Assembly (NCBI GenBank): GCA_038503035.1
Contig: JAVSML010020801.1
Location: forward strand, 1-64,000
Direction of reading: 5' to 3'
Origin: Crocodylus rhombifer
Taxonomy: Eukaryota > Chordata > Crocodylia > Crocodylidae
DNA: 64,000 nt
The translations under genes were made by a program, and so were the position numbers. The first letter of the stretch is position 1. Each line of letters opens with the position of its first letter. Shown in pieces: positions 43,560 to 53,386 of this stretch. The notes under the pieces are model-generated. The model did no database searches, was not told the origin of the DNA, and was given only the letters and a program-made list of their open reading frames with translations.

Positions 43560-44146
43560 NNNNNNNNNNNNNNNNNNNNNNNNNNNNNNNNNNNNNNNNN
43601 NNNNNNNNNNNNNNNNNNNNNNNNNNNNNNNNNNNNNNNNNNNNNNNNNNNNNNNNNNNNNNNNNNNNNNNNNNNNNNNNNNNNNNNNNNNNNNNNNNNN
43701 NNNNNNNNNNNNNNNNNNNNNNNNNNNNNNNNNNNNNNNNNNNNNNNNNNNNNNNNNNNNNNNNNNNNNNNNNNNNNNNNNNNNNNNNNNNNNNNNNNNN
43801 NNNNNNNNNNNNNNNNNNNNNNNNNNNNNNNNNNNNNNNNNNNNNNNNNNNNNNNNNNNNNNNNNNNNNNNNNNNNNNNNNNNNNNNNNNNNNNNNNNNN
43901 NNNNNNNNNNNNNNNNNNNNNNNNNNNNNNNNNNNNNNNNNNNNNNNNNNNNNNNNNNNNNNNNNNNNNNNNNNNNNNNNNNNNNNNNNNNNNNNNNNNN
44001 NNNNNNNNNNNNNNNNNNNNNNNNNNNNNNNNNNNNNNNNNNNNNNNNNNNNNNNNNNNNNNNNNNNNNNNNNNNNNNNNNNNNNNNNNNNNNNNNNNNN
44101 NNNNNNNNNNNNNNNNNNNNNNNNNNNNNNNNNNNNNNNNNNNNNN
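43560..44146. other. Assembly gap (587 N)
   Basis: A run of unknown bases, bounded by CR1 on the left and GC-rich DNA on the right. Open frames crossing it are artefacts. Confidence 1.
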
Positions 44147-44499
44147 GGGCTGGGGGCAGGGGGCCCGGGGCCGGCCGCTGGCCGCCAGCCGCAGGGGAGC
44201 AGGGCAGTGCCGGTGGGGGCGGGATGCCCCTGCCCCTGCAGGAGTGCTGCGGGGGCGTTCGGGTGGTTTCTTCTAACTCAACCCGGGGTGTCGCTCAGCT
44301 GAGCCGTGCGGGCCCTAGCACCCGCCGGTCCTCTGCCTCCTGCAGCAGCACCTGTCCCCCGGGCTGCGGGGTGCAGCCTGGGCAGGGGGCAAGCTTGTCG
44401 GCCGCAGCACTGCGGGGATAGGTTGCAGGGGCGGGCAGGCAGGACACGCAAGGAGCAGGGGTGTGGGTCTGGCAGGTGGGTCAGGGAGTTGTGAGTCAG

Positions 44500-44690
44500 C
44501 GGTGAGGGGCAGGGGGGCTGCGGGTTGGGAGCGAGGGGCAGCAGCATGGCCCAGGGGCTGGGAGTGAGGGGCTCTGGCAGGGCCAGGGATCCCCAGGTTG
44601 GGAGTGAGGGGCAGTGGCAGGGCTGGGGGGGCGGCTTGGAAGTGAGGGGCAACAGAACAGGCAGGGCCAGAGCACCACCATACCATTGCC
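44500..44690. repeat. Degenerate minisatellite (GGGAGTGAGGGGCAG...)
   Basis: Three or four units of GGGAGTGAGGGGCAGTGGCA type. The reverse complement of the same unit forms the array at 60190-60590. Flanking 44147-44500 is GC-rich with no gene recognised. Confidence 0.6.
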
Positions 44691-44859
44691 CCCCACCCCA
44701 CTTATGTACGTTTGGCAGGTGTCCTCTTTCTGAAAGCTGGAAATATGGTACATGTGGGGGCCTCATTCCTACCCTGGCGGGTGGAAGGGCTGGCCGGGCT
44801 GCAATTCACTGCCAGGTACCGGCGGCCAGATGGAAGTGCCCGGTGGGCTGGAAGCAGCC

Positions 44860-45088
44860 TGCCAACCATCTTTTGCCCACTCTTGCCCTGAGCTCTCCAA
44901 GCACTTGGGGGGTCAGCCGTCCTGGCATTGGCCCATTTTCCTCTGGCCAAGCCCCCAGCTGTGCTCTCTGCCTACGACCTCAGCTCCTGGCCCCTTCCCG
45001 AGCCAGCCTCTCTTGGCTTGTGCCCAGGCCTTGGCCCTCATGGCGTCAGCCTACATCACTCACTGGTGTCCTTGGCAGGACTTGACAC
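44860..45088. repeat. Interspersed repeat of unknown class, copy 2
   Basis: Matches 1600-1812, best at 44987-45088. It is interrupted by the solo LTR at 45089 and resumes at 45789 (CAAAGTGCCCCGATGC against CAGAGCACCCAGATGC at 1814). Confidence 0.55.
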
Positions 45089-45784
45089 TGTCAGGGACTC
45101 GAACCCCAACTTCCCAGGCCCGTTGTCTGAGCGCAGGAGACAGGCAGCACCCGCAAGGTCTTGTCTCAAAGCTCTTTACTGAAGCGTGCACACAACAGCA
45201 CAGAGCAGCCCGTCTCCTCCGAGAACCAGCCCCCCTTGATAAGGAGTCAGCAAGTTCATATAGACAGTTTTGCATCACAAATTCTACATTTAATTGGCTC
45301 AACCTCTATGGTGAGTTAAAAACTTCTAGTGCGCATGACATGATACAGTAGGTGGGAATTTCCCACTGTGAGAGAAAGCAAGATATCAGGTTAGTGTGAG
45401 AAAACTAATTGTTCAAACTGGCTTTTGGCTACATACTGGTTTTGATATGTTCACTCAGGGAGGAGGATTGCATCCCTGCTTGTTTCCACTGTGTCTTGTA
45501 GATTCATCTATGGTCTTGTTAACTCCTACAGCTACACAGTAATAGGCTTCGAGCAGTTCTTCCCCATAAGCATCTTCCTTATCATCAAACATGCAGCTTT
45601 CTTTTCAGCACCGTTACTTATGCTAGTGGGTTCAAGGTAGGTTCAGTTTGTACCATCCCTATTCATCATCTCACAGTCCAGATGTCATCCTGCACACAGA
45701 GAGTTCGTGATTATCCTGCTTGTGGCCTCTCAGCAGTATTTTTCTTTGTTGGCCTTTGGGCCTGCTCTCAAACATCATATATCA
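45089..45784 (-). mobile_element. Solo LTR with 4-base target duplication
   Basis: ACAC at 45085-45088 and 45785-45788 flanks an element that begins TGATATATGATG and ends CCCTGACA on the minus strand. In that orientation it has CCAAT (45293-45297), a TATA box (TATATGAAC, 45254-45262) and AGTAAAGAGCTTTGAGA (45164-45180) as poly(A) signal, spaced as in retroviral U3-R-U5. The empty-site repeat at 1718-1830 confirms the insertion. Confidence 0.82.
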
Positions 45785-46347
45785 ACACCAAAGTGCCCCG
45801 ATGCTCCAACCCACCCCTCCAGCCCTCCCTCCAGTCCAGTCCAGCCCAACACCAAACACCCCCTCACCAGCCCTAACACCAAGGGAAACCCCTGGGTTGG
45901 GGTCACCACACCCCTCTCCTGGGCTGGCCTGACTCCACCTTGCAACCAGCTCCAGGCACTCCTTGCCTAGCCCCTGGCAGTGCCCTCCCTCCTTTCTGCC
46001 CAGGGGGCCAGAGCTCCTGCAGCACCAGCCCGGCCAGCTCCCACCTGCGCCCGGTGCCCCCAGCTCCCGGCAGCCTGCCTCCAGCTGCACGGCCACCTTG
46101 CGCCGGAGCAGGGGGCCCTGGGACCAGGACAGAGGCATACCCACAGCATCTAGCATGTCCCGGCACAACAAAATCATCCACAGTAAACCCTGCTTTCCCC
46201 AGGGAACAGCCAAGCAAACAACCCCCCACATGACATCCAGTTTCACACTGGACCTTGCCCCTGCTCCCAGCCCCTCCCTGGGACACGGGGAAGGTGAAAG
46301 TACAGAGGGACAGCCCAGGGATCCATGCTGGCTTCGCAGGAGAGGAC

Positions 46348-46432
46348 ATGGCAGCTGTCAGGGGACAGAGCAACACCTGGGCCCTGCGCCTCGGGGGCCT
46401 GCTCCTGCCTCTGCTCATCCTGGGGACAGCAG
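46348..46432 (+). CDS. IgSF signal-peptide exon 1 of unit B
   Basis: ATG at 46348; leader ends GGLLLPLLILGTA with donor CAG|GTGAGT. Same length (85 bases) and phase 1 as the unit A exon at 10002, with a shared upstream block (ACACGGGGAAGGTGAAAGTA). The next recognisable exon is a decayed V domain (46786), so this start probably no longer feeds a full gene. It may still be used with the second half of the unit. Confidence 0.5.
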
Positions 46433-46785
46433 GTGAGTGTGACCCCTGCTCTGCTGGGGCGAGCGGGGGCAGGGCTGGGCTGTGGTGGCCAGGTTCAGCC
46501 CCGGTGCAGGGGCAGCCGGGTCCTGCCTCATGAAAATGCCTGGAACAAACAAATCACAGCAGCCCCATGTTTGCAGAGAACAGCCTGGCTCTGGGGGAGA
46601 CCTGGGGGGGCCATAAGGGGCGGTGAGTTTGGGGGTGCTAGTAACTACCACAGCCCAAGGTGGTCACAGCATGGCAGAGACCTGCCCCATGCACACAGCA
46701 TCTCTGGCCATGACGCCCCTCGCCTCTGCCCAGCCCAGCCCCAAAGGGTCTCAGAGCTGCTTCCTCTCCCTCTTGAGCCTGTTCC

Positions 46786-46870
46786 CAGCTCCAGGTGATC
46801 ACTTCCCTCCTCCCAGACCTGGGCTCCTGGGCCCTGCTGCAGTGCTGGGCAATGCTGGGGGGCAGTCACC
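46786..46870 (+). pseudogene. Remnant of an Ig V exon after signal exon 1, unit B
   Basis: GTTCCCAGCTCCAGGTGATC matches the start of the unit A V exon (GTTCCCAGCTGCAGGTGACC at 11251) and continues to ...GCCCTGCTGCAGTGCTG. The acceptor AG is lost (TTGAGCCT where GGGCAG stands in unit A), and the domain fades after about 85 bases. It implies that each signal exon once had its own V exon. Confidence 0.55.
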
Positions 46871-47526
46871 CTGCACAGCCCATGCAGGACATAGTATTAT
46901 TGGGAGAAAAGGACAGCACAGGTCAGGCCAGGGTAAAGGCCAGGGCCAGCCTGGGGGGGAGTCTGTCAGAGACATCCCATTCACCTCTCTGTCACTGCCC
47001 AGGGTAGCTGTGCCAGGTGCATCAAGGTGTGCGGAGACAAGCAGCAGCAAGGGACACTCCATCCATGGTGACCACAACACTGGGGTGACATGGGCAGGGA
47101 TGCAGGGCTTAGAGCACATACCCAAATCCACTGGGAAAGAGCGGAAGGGTAACGTCTCCTCTGAGATGTACCAGATTGGTCCAGGCCCCAGGCTGCTGAT
47201 GCCTGTATGCCAACCCCTATCCCTCCCCAGACAGAGATAGGAGGGGGAGCAAGAAAGTCCTGGACATGGCCTAGGGGACACCTCCCTTCCCCTGCAGTCA
47301 AGGGTCCCAGGACACTGAGGCCTGGAGGAGGTGATGGACCAGACCCCAAAGCGCGCACGGCCCCTCCTGCTGTGCATCTTCCCCTGCCCGGGGCTGCAGG
47401 TCTGGGCTGTCGGGAGCCCTGGGGCCCTGGGAGCAGACCCCGGGCAGGGAGCAGGGGGGCCGGGATCCCGAGGGCCCCCCCAGCCCAGAGCATGCCCCAG
47501 GTTCCTGTTACCAGGGTAGGGGAGGC

Positions 47527-47598
47527 TGTGTGTGTGTGTGGGTGTGTGTAAGCGGGTGTGTATGGTGAAGTGTGTGTGTATGTGTAGGGTGTGTGGTG
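47527..47598. repeat. TG-rich microsatellite
   Basis: Imperfect (TG)n with GGTG and AAGC interruptions, directly next to the 3' end of the full CR1 on the element's 3' side. Confidence 0.85.
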
Positions 47599-47599
47599 T

Positions 47600-50500
47600 C
47601 ATAGTTTCATAGTAGCTAGAGTCGGAAGGGACCTAGGTAGATCATCTAGTCCGACCCCCTGCCTTGGCAGGAAAGAGCACCGGGGTCAGATGACCCCGGC
47701 AAGGTGCTCATCTAATTTCCTTTTAAAAATCCCCAGGCTAGGAGCCTGCACCACTTCCCCTGGAAGCCGGTTCCAGGCCCTAGCCACCCTGACTGTGAAG
47801 TAGCGCCTCCTAATATCTAATCTAAACTTACCCTCCGCCAGCTTGTGACCGTTATTCCTGGTCACTCCTGGCAGCGCACGGGGGAACAGGGACTCCCCCA
47901 ATACCTGCTGATCCCCCCTGACCAGTTTGTAGCAGGCCACAAGGTCCCCCCTTAACCTTCTCTTGTGGAGGCTAAACAGGTTCAGGTCCCGTAGCCTCTC
48001 CTCATAAGGCCTGCCCTGCTGACCCCTGATCATACGAGTGGCCCTCCTCTGGACTCTTTCCATATCGTCCACGTCCCTCTTGAAGTGTGGCGCCCAGAAC
48101 TGGACGCAGTACTCCAGCTGCGGCCTGACCAGTGCCGCATAGAGGGGGAGGATCACCTCCCTGGCCCTGCTCGAGATGCATCTGTGGATGCATGACAGGG
48201 TACGGTTGGCCTTCTTGACTGCCTCCCCACACTGCCGGCCCATGTTCATCGTGGAGTCAATGACGACTCCAAGATCCTTTTCCGTCTCCGTGCTGGCAAG
48301 AGGGGAGTTCCCCAACCTGTAAGTGTGGTGCCGGTTCTTCCTCCCCATGTGCAACACCTTGCACTTATCAGTGTTAAACCCCATCCTATTCTCATCCGCC
48401 CACCGTTGCAACCTGTCAAGGTCAGCTTGTAGCCTATTGCACCCTTCTAGTGCACCCACATCCCCCCACATCTTAGTGTCATCAGCAAACTTGAACAGGG
48501 TGCTTTCTACCCCCTCATCCAAGTCACTGATGAAGATGTTGAACAGTGCGGGCCCGAGGACCGAGCCCTGTGGGACCCCACTGCCCACGTCCTTCCAGGT
48601 CGAGAAGAACCCATCCACTACCACCCTCTGGGTGCGGCCCTCCAACCAGTTGGCGACCCATTTGACTGTGTGGGCATCAACACCACAGTCTCCCAGCTTT
48701 TTGATGAGGACAGGGTGAGAGACAGTGTCGAAAGCCTTCCGGAAGTCCAGAAAGACTACATCCACAGCAACCCCTGCGTCTAATGATTTGGTGACCTGAT
48801 CGTAAAAGGCCACCAGGTTGGTCTGACAAGACCTGCCACTGATGAACCCATGTTGCTTGCCCCTGAGCATGCATTCCCCCGCAAGGCCCTCCTGGATGTG
48901 TGCCAGGAGAATTTTTTCAAAGAGCTTACCCGGGATTGAGGTAAGACTAACTGGCCTGTAATTTCCCGGGTCCTCTTTTTTTCCCTTTTTGAAGATAGGG
49001 ACCACATTGGCCCTCTTCCAGTCCTCCGGCACCTCACCAGAGCCCCACGAGTGCTCATAGAGCCGCGCCAGGGGTCCCGCAATGACCTCGGCCAGTTCCT
49101 GTAGAACCCTAGGGTGAAGATCGTCCGGACCAGCGGACTTGAACACGTCCAGCCTCTCCAGAAGTACCCTAACTAACTCCTTGCTAACCCCTGGCCCAGG
49201 CGTGTCTCTCCCAGGGCCCGAGGGGGGCCCAGCAGGGAGGTGGCTGCACTGGTCCCTACTTAGGAAGACAGAGGCAAAGAAATCGTTAAATATGTTAGCT
49301 TTGTCATCTGGCGTGATGACTAAGTTGCCCATCGTGTCCTGCAGGGGCCCCACATTACCCGGGACCCTCTTTTTACCCCCTATGTATTTGAAGAAGGACT
49401 TCTTATTGTCCTTAATCCGGGAAGCTAGTCCTATCTCCATCTCTGCCTTGGCCTTCCTGACTGCCCCCCTACATCCTCGGGCGACTGTAACATAGTCCTT
49501 CTTGGTGGTGACCCCATCCCTCCATTGGGTGTATGCCTCCCTTTTAGCAAGGAGACATTCCCGGATGCTCCTAGTGAGCCATGGGGGTTTATGTGCCCTC
49601 CTGCTCCCTTTGACCCTTGTTGGGATTACCTCCCTTTGGGCATGGAGGATCGTCTCCTCAAGGAGCAACCACTCACCTTGGACATCTGGCTCCCTTCCCC
49701 TCTGGGTCCTCAGTGCTTCCCCAACGATCCTCCTTAGCTTGTTGAAGTCAGAGCTCCTAAAGTCTAGGGCTGTTGCCTTGCTGCAGCCCTTTGCCACCTT
49801 ACGCTGGATGGTGAATTCCAGCAAGCGATGATCACTGTCTCCCAGGTGGCCCATCACCCGCAGCCCCCTCACCAGGTCGTCACCCTTGGCCAGCACCAGG
49901 TCCAACAAGGCATCTCCCCTGGTGGGGCTGTGCACCTCCTGGGTTAGATGGAGGTCCTGCACTCTGGCTAAGAACCGACGTGAGTGGTCAGACTTGGCTG
50001 ACTGCTCTTCCCAGCACATGTCTGGGAAGTTCAGGTCCCCCATGATGACCACATCCTTAGCCCTCACTGCCTCTGTGAGCTGACCTAAGAATTCCTGGTC
50101 GAGCTCTTCTCCCTGGTTGGGAGGTCTATAGTAGACTCCCACCGTTAAGTCTCTCTCCCCTGGACTGCCTTTTACTCTAACCCAGAGCACCTCAGAGTGC
50201 CCCCCCTCTACCCCCTTGCTAATTGACGAGGAAGTATATTCCTCCTTGATGTAGAGTGCTACTCCCCCACCTTTCCTTCCTATCCTGTCCCTCCTGTATA
50301 GCCTATAGCCCTTGACACTCACCGCCCAGTCATGCGATGAGTCCCACCACGTTTCTGTGATCCCCACTATGTCAGGGCTGGTGACAGCTAGGAGGAGGGC
50401 AAGTTCCTCCTGCTTCTTCCCCATACTTTGAGCATTCATGTAGAGGCATTTGAGGCCTCCAACAGTTGTGCCCACTGACCCCCTAGTCTCAGCAATGCCC

Positions 50501-50628
50501 CGTCCCCCATCACTTACCTGTTTCTCCCTTTTGACCATTGGTCTGGGCTCGCTGGCTGTTGCTGGGCCTGGTAGTTCATCGTCTCCTCCGCCCTCATCTT
50601 CCCCCTCCCCCGTGTCTGGAGGTATGTC
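47600..50628 (-). mobile_element. CR1 LINE with intact ORF2, inserted in unit B
   Basis: Minus-strand CR1 with a 3' end of CATAGTTTCATAG at 47601-47615, a short 3' untranslated region and an unbroken ORF2. Only about 90 bases lie upstream of the ORF2 start, so ORF1 is missing by 5' truncation. Comparison with unit A (10560-10640) shows unit sequence on both sides, so it landed after the duplication, between signal exons 1 and 2. Confidence 0.93.
47686..50538 (-). CDS. CR1 ORF2: endonuclease and reverse transcriptase, intact
   Basis: A 950-residue uninterrupted frame from ATG at 50538. The endonuclease (residues about 30-260) has NAQSMGKKQEELALLLAV, GITETWWDSSHDW, VVIMGDLNFPDMCWEEQ and HLGDSDHRLLEF. 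Reverse transcriptase (about 480-780) has [60 protein letters not shown] and the catalytic [14 protein letters not shown]-terminal region ends at DEHLAGVI. Together these nick chromosomal DNA and copy the element's RNA at the nick. All key motifs are present, unlike every other copy in this window. Without ORF1 and promoter it is unlikely to move by itself but could supply protein if transcribed. Confidence 0.93.
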   Translation of the reverse strand: MVKREKQVSDGGRGIAETRGSVGTTVGGLKCLYMNAQSMGKKQEELALLLAVTSPDIVGITETWWDSSHDWAVSVKGYRLYRRDRIGRKGGGVALYIKEEYTSSSISKGVEGGHSEVLWVRVKGSPGERDLTVGVYYRPPNQGEELDQEFLGQLTEAVRAKDVVIMGDLNFPDMCWEEQSAKSDHSRRFLARVQDLHLTQEVHSPTRGDALLDLVLAKGDDLVRGLRVMGHLGDSDHRLLEFTIQRKVAKGCSKATALDFRSSDFNKLRRIVGEALRTQRGREPDVQGEWLLLEETILHAQREVIPTRVKGSRRAHKPPWLTRSIRECLLAKREAYTQWRDGVTTKKDYVTVARGCRGAVRKAKAEMEIGLASRIKDNKKSFFKYIGGKKRVPGNVGPLQDTMGNLVITPDDKANIFNDFFASVFLSRDQCSHLPAGPPSGPGRDTPGPGVSKELVRVLLERLDVFKSAGPDDLHPRVLQELAEVIAGPLARLYEHSWGSGEVPEDWKRANVVPIFKKGKKEDPGNYRPVSLTSIPGKLFEKILLAHIQEGLAGECMLRGKQHGFISGRSCQTNLVAFYDQVTKSLDAGVAVDVVFLDFRKAFDTVSHPVLIKKLGDCGVDAHTVKWVANWLEGRTQRVVVDGFFSTWKDVGSGVPQGSVLGPALFNIFISDLDEGVESTLFKFADDTKMWGDVGALEGCNRLQADLDRLQRWADENRMGFNTDKCKVLHMGRKNRHHTYRLGNSPLASTETEKDLGVVIDSTMNMGRQCGEAVKKANRTLSCIHRCISSRAREVILPLYAALVRPQLEYCVQFWAPHFKRDVDDMERVQRRATRMIRGQQGRPYEERLRDLNLFSLHKRRLRGDLVACYKLVRGDQQVLGESLFPRALPGVTRNNGHKLAEGKFRLDIRRRYFTVRVARAWNRLPGEVVQAPSLGIFKRKLDEHLAGVI

Positions 50629-50772
50629 TGAGTCTCCCCTGTGCTCCTCAGAGTGATGGGGCTGTGGAGAAGGGCAAGAGCTGGGCCTGGCTCGGCTCCC
50701 AGGGTTTTAAACCTCCTGGCACAGGATGGTGCCTCTTCCTGTTGATTCAGGGCTGAGGCCTGGCTCTTTCCC

Positions 50773-50787
50773 AAGTGAAAGTGAAAG
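50773..50787 (+). promoter_or_regulatory. ISRE/IRF-type element upstream of signal exon 2, unit B
   Basis: AAGTGAAAGTGAAAG is two AAGTGA-type hexamers with a perfect GAAANNGAAA core, 50 bases before the ATG at 50837. It is conserved with unit A (10783), where the spacer differs by one base that still fits the consensus. Confidence 0.7.
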
Positions 50788-50836
50788 CCAGAGAGAAGCT
50801 GCTCAGTATCCATTTTTGCCTCAGAGGACAACAACC

Positions 50837-50933
50837 ATGAGCACAGACAGACAGCTGCGGCCCTGGTGGCAGCCCCTGGGCCATCTGCCCCTTCCTGGGG
50901 TCATCCTCCTTTCTTCCCTCTTTGTGCCATACA
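50837..50933 (+). CDS. IgSF signal-peptide exon 2 of unit B
   Basis: ATG at 50837 opens a 32-residue leader with hydrophobic core LPLPGVILLSSLFVPY, donor ACA|GTAAGT at 50934, phase 1. The exon aligns with 10866-10947 of unit A, though lengthened at the N-terminus. The following V exon is truncated, so only a product that skips it could be full length. Confidence 0.5.
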
Positions 50934-51128
50934 GTAAGTCCAACCCCGCTGCTCTCCTGGGCTGGGGGTGGGGGCAGATGGGGCTGGGCCGAGGCGTGCA
51001 GCCCAGGATGGGTTAGCCTGGCCAAACCAGGCAGACAGACCTGGACCAGAGGCAGGGCATTGGTAGAAATGCCCTGAGCGCTTTCCTGGCTGAGGGGAGA
51101 AAATGGGGTCCCCGTGCGGGAGTGTCAG

Positions 51129-51355
51129 GGGTCTGGAGCAGCTGCACGACAGAACAACGTTGCTCAGGGGCCCTGCTGCAGTGCCGGTTCACTGTCAGGG
51201 CACTGGTGGCCCTGGACTCCCTGCAGGTGCAGTGGTATTTAGGGAAGTGGAAGGTGGCCTGGTACGACTGGGACAGGAGCCAGGCCCAGTCCGGAGCCAG
51301 CTTGCTGTTGCAGAAGGAGCTTCCCAATTCCCTCCCTGGTGATAGCAAAGTGTAG
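51129..51355 (+). pseudogene. Truncated Ig V exon, unit B
   Basis: The frame encodes ALLQCRFTVRALVALDSLQV, then QWYLGKWKVAWYDWDRSQAQ, and stops at TAG (51353) after KELPNSLPGDSKV. The F strand with its cysteine is missing. Against unit A, a deletion runs from about 11460 to 12170 and removes the V end, the intron and the C1 exon. The B-strand cysteine that unit A lacks is kept here. The acceptor (GGAGTGTCAG) is weak. Confidence 0.68.
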
Positions 51356-51783
51356 CCAGAGCTGAGCTGCAGACCAGGATGGTCTGGCGCTGCATTAGCC
51401 AGCAGGAACACCCCTTCCCTCCCAAAGGAGATTGAGCACCAAGGAGCAGAGGGACTCAGGCCTGGAGGGGCCTCCCTCGCTGCTGCATCCAGGCCCCTGC
51501 ATTCCTGGTGCATGGCCGGGCACAGGGATCCCTAGCATCCCAAAGCAAACCCTGGCCCATAACTTCCAGGGCAGCAGCTGGGGCACAAAGGTTGCCAGGC
51601 CACGTGCCAGAGGTAGCTGCAGTGGAGATGAGGTCCTGCCCGTGCCCTGCCCCTGCAGCCAGAGGGAGGAGGGGATTCAGGGTGAGGGCTGGCTCAGGGG
51701 TATCGGACAAGAGGCCTGCTCCCCTCAGACCAGTGCTGTGAGCTGAGCTCTGCCTTGTTCTCTCCTCCCATGACCGAGCACAG

Positions 51784-51888
51784 CAGTGGATCAGACTGGT
51801 GCCATGGTTGGAGTCATCCTGGGGGTCCTGATGGGAGCTGGAGCCGCAGCTGCTGTAGCTATTTACTTTTCAAAGCAGAGGAAAAAAG
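51784..51888 (+). CDS. Transmembrane exon, unit B
   Basis: A 105-base phase 1-1 exon like 12651-12755 of unit A. It encodes a stalk (AVDQTGA), a membrane segment (MVGVILGVLMGAGAAAAVAI, then YF) and a basic tail (KQRKKG). Acceptor GAGCACAG, donor AAG|GTAAAA. The helix has changed in detail but stayed hydrophobic and in frame, which argues against simple decay. The V and C1 exons that should precede it are damaged or absent. Confidence 0.55.
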
Positions 51889-52077
51889 GTAAAACAGGGA
51901 GTCTTTGTGTTGAAGGGTCACAGAGGGAGGGGACAGGCCAGAGGGTGGGAAGGGTGACCGTGATGCAGCAGAGACACATGGGGCTGCCTGTCCCAGGTAG
52001 GTTTCACCCCAGGGGCTCCCGTCCCTGAGCTCAGACTCGACGCATCTGCCACGTCATCCAAGGCAAACTCCTATTTT

Positions 52078-52432
52078 GTCTCAGAGGTGCAGGAGTCAAA
52101 GCGGTGCCTGTTGGGCCAGGAGGTGACCCTGCATTGCTCCATTGAGGGAATGTTCCCTGAGGATGTAGCTGTGATGTGGGAAAGGATCTGCAGTAAGGAC
52201 AGAATGGTGCCTGACAGTGCTGGGGATCAAAAGAGCCATGAGCACAAGCAGCTGTTACCTGACCTCCCCGAGGGCTGGAGAGTGACAGAAGTGAGAGCTG
52301 AGACCTGCCTTACATCCTACCTGACCTTCACCCCCACGGTGCAGGATGATGGGGCACAGGTCCGATGTGTCTTCCTCCATGAAGCCAAAGGGATCAGGGA
52401 AGAGCGGGTGTCCCCAGAGATCCGGGTGTGGG
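52078..52432 (+). CDS. Ig C1-like domain exon 1 of the downstream cluster, unit B
   Basis: Matches 13217-13591: VTLHCSIEGMFPEDVAVMW, TSYLTFTPTVQDDGAQ, VRCVFLHEAKGI. The domain frame is open to the donor GG|GTGAGT, but the 5' edge is damaged. About five bases are missing relative to unit A, and the nearest AG (52061-52062) lies in a poor acceptor context and would give the wrong frame. Either another acceptor is used or the exon is dead. The start given is where the homologous frame begins, not a proven splice site. Confidence 0.5.
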
Positions 52433-52616
52433 GTGAGTGCCCAGCACCCTGATACCAGCTCCAGGTGTAACCAGTGCCTGCTGCCATAAGGGTGGGATGG
52501 GGTTCGGGACTGGCCAGCTCTTGGGGGTGTGCAGGTCTTGCTCAGCCCAACCATCCACCGCACCCAAGCAGAATCCTGGGAGTCCCTTGCACTAACACTC
52601 CCACTGTCTCCCCCAG

Positions 52617-52928
52617 CCCGGCCACAGGTGTCTGACATCCAGGTGTTACAAGACTGGGACCCCCGGGACAAGGTGCCATTTGCTGTCCAGGTCCAGAGCT
52701 TCTACCCCAGGGAGGTGCCTCCAATCCAGTGGGGCTGGGACGGGGCTGGGAGCTGGAGGGAAGACCCTGCCTGGATAGACAAGAAGGCAGATGGCACATT
52801 CACTGCGACGAGCGTCTGGAGAGTGCCCAGTCAGAGCCTGACCCGGCCGGATCTGCGAGTGCGAGTGTGTGTTCAGCGTGGCCCTGGAGAGCCCCCGAGT
52901 GAGAGAGAGCTCAGCCTGAGGGACATGG
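52617..52928 (+). CDS. Ig C1-like domain exon 2 of the downstream cluster, unit B
   Basis: 312 bases, phase 1-1, same borders as 13801-14112. It encodes VPFAVQVQSFYPREVPPIQW, DGTFTATSVWRVPSQS and LRVRVCVQRGPGEPP. As in unit A, valine replaces the first disulfide cysteine. Frame and both splice sites are intact, which suggests some continuing constraint or recent duplication. Confidence 0.62.
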
Positions 52929-53053
52929 GTGAGGAGGGGCCGTGTCCGGGGGTCCCAGCCCCGCTGCAGGGGGTGTGGGGTCTGGGTGGTGTGTGAGGGG
53001 CCACGGCTCCCCTGACGGGGCCTGTCCCTGCCTCTGCCTCTTCCCTTCCCCAG

Positions 53054-53386
53054 GGCTCCTGCGGCCCCCAGAGGTGTCCGTAATCTCCCGAACTGAGTCC
53101 GTGGCCAAGGGGAAGGGAGTCACCCTGAGCTGCCGCATCGCGGGGCATTTCCCGGGGGAGCTGAGCGTGACCTGGCTGCGGAGGGACAAGGGGGAGCCCA
53201 CTGCTGTGACCCTGCGGGACTCGGCTGAGTGGAGGGTGGAGCCCGGCACGGCCGTCCTGGCATGGGACGGGAAGAGCTTCCGGCAGGAGACCAGACTCAC
53301 CCTCTTGACTGCCAAGGAGAAGGGGGCAGAGTACATCTGCCGTGTGGGACACCTCACCCTAGAGACCCCCATAGAGAGGAGTAATG
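53054..53386 (+). CDS. Ig C1-like domain exon 3 of the downstream cluster, unit B
   Basis: 333 bases, phase 1-1, equal in length to 14238-14570 and the best conserved exon of the pair: VTLSCRIAGHFPGELSVTWL, WDGKSFRQETRLTLLTAKEK, YICRVGHLTLETPIE. Both Ig cysteines are present. Donor ATG|GTAAGT. It is followed 328 bases later by a fourth Ig exon absent from unit A. Confidence 0.65.

Noticed and set aside
43507..44421. Open frames of 244-304 codons across the gap
   Set aside because: Most of their length is unknown bases, so they are artefacts.
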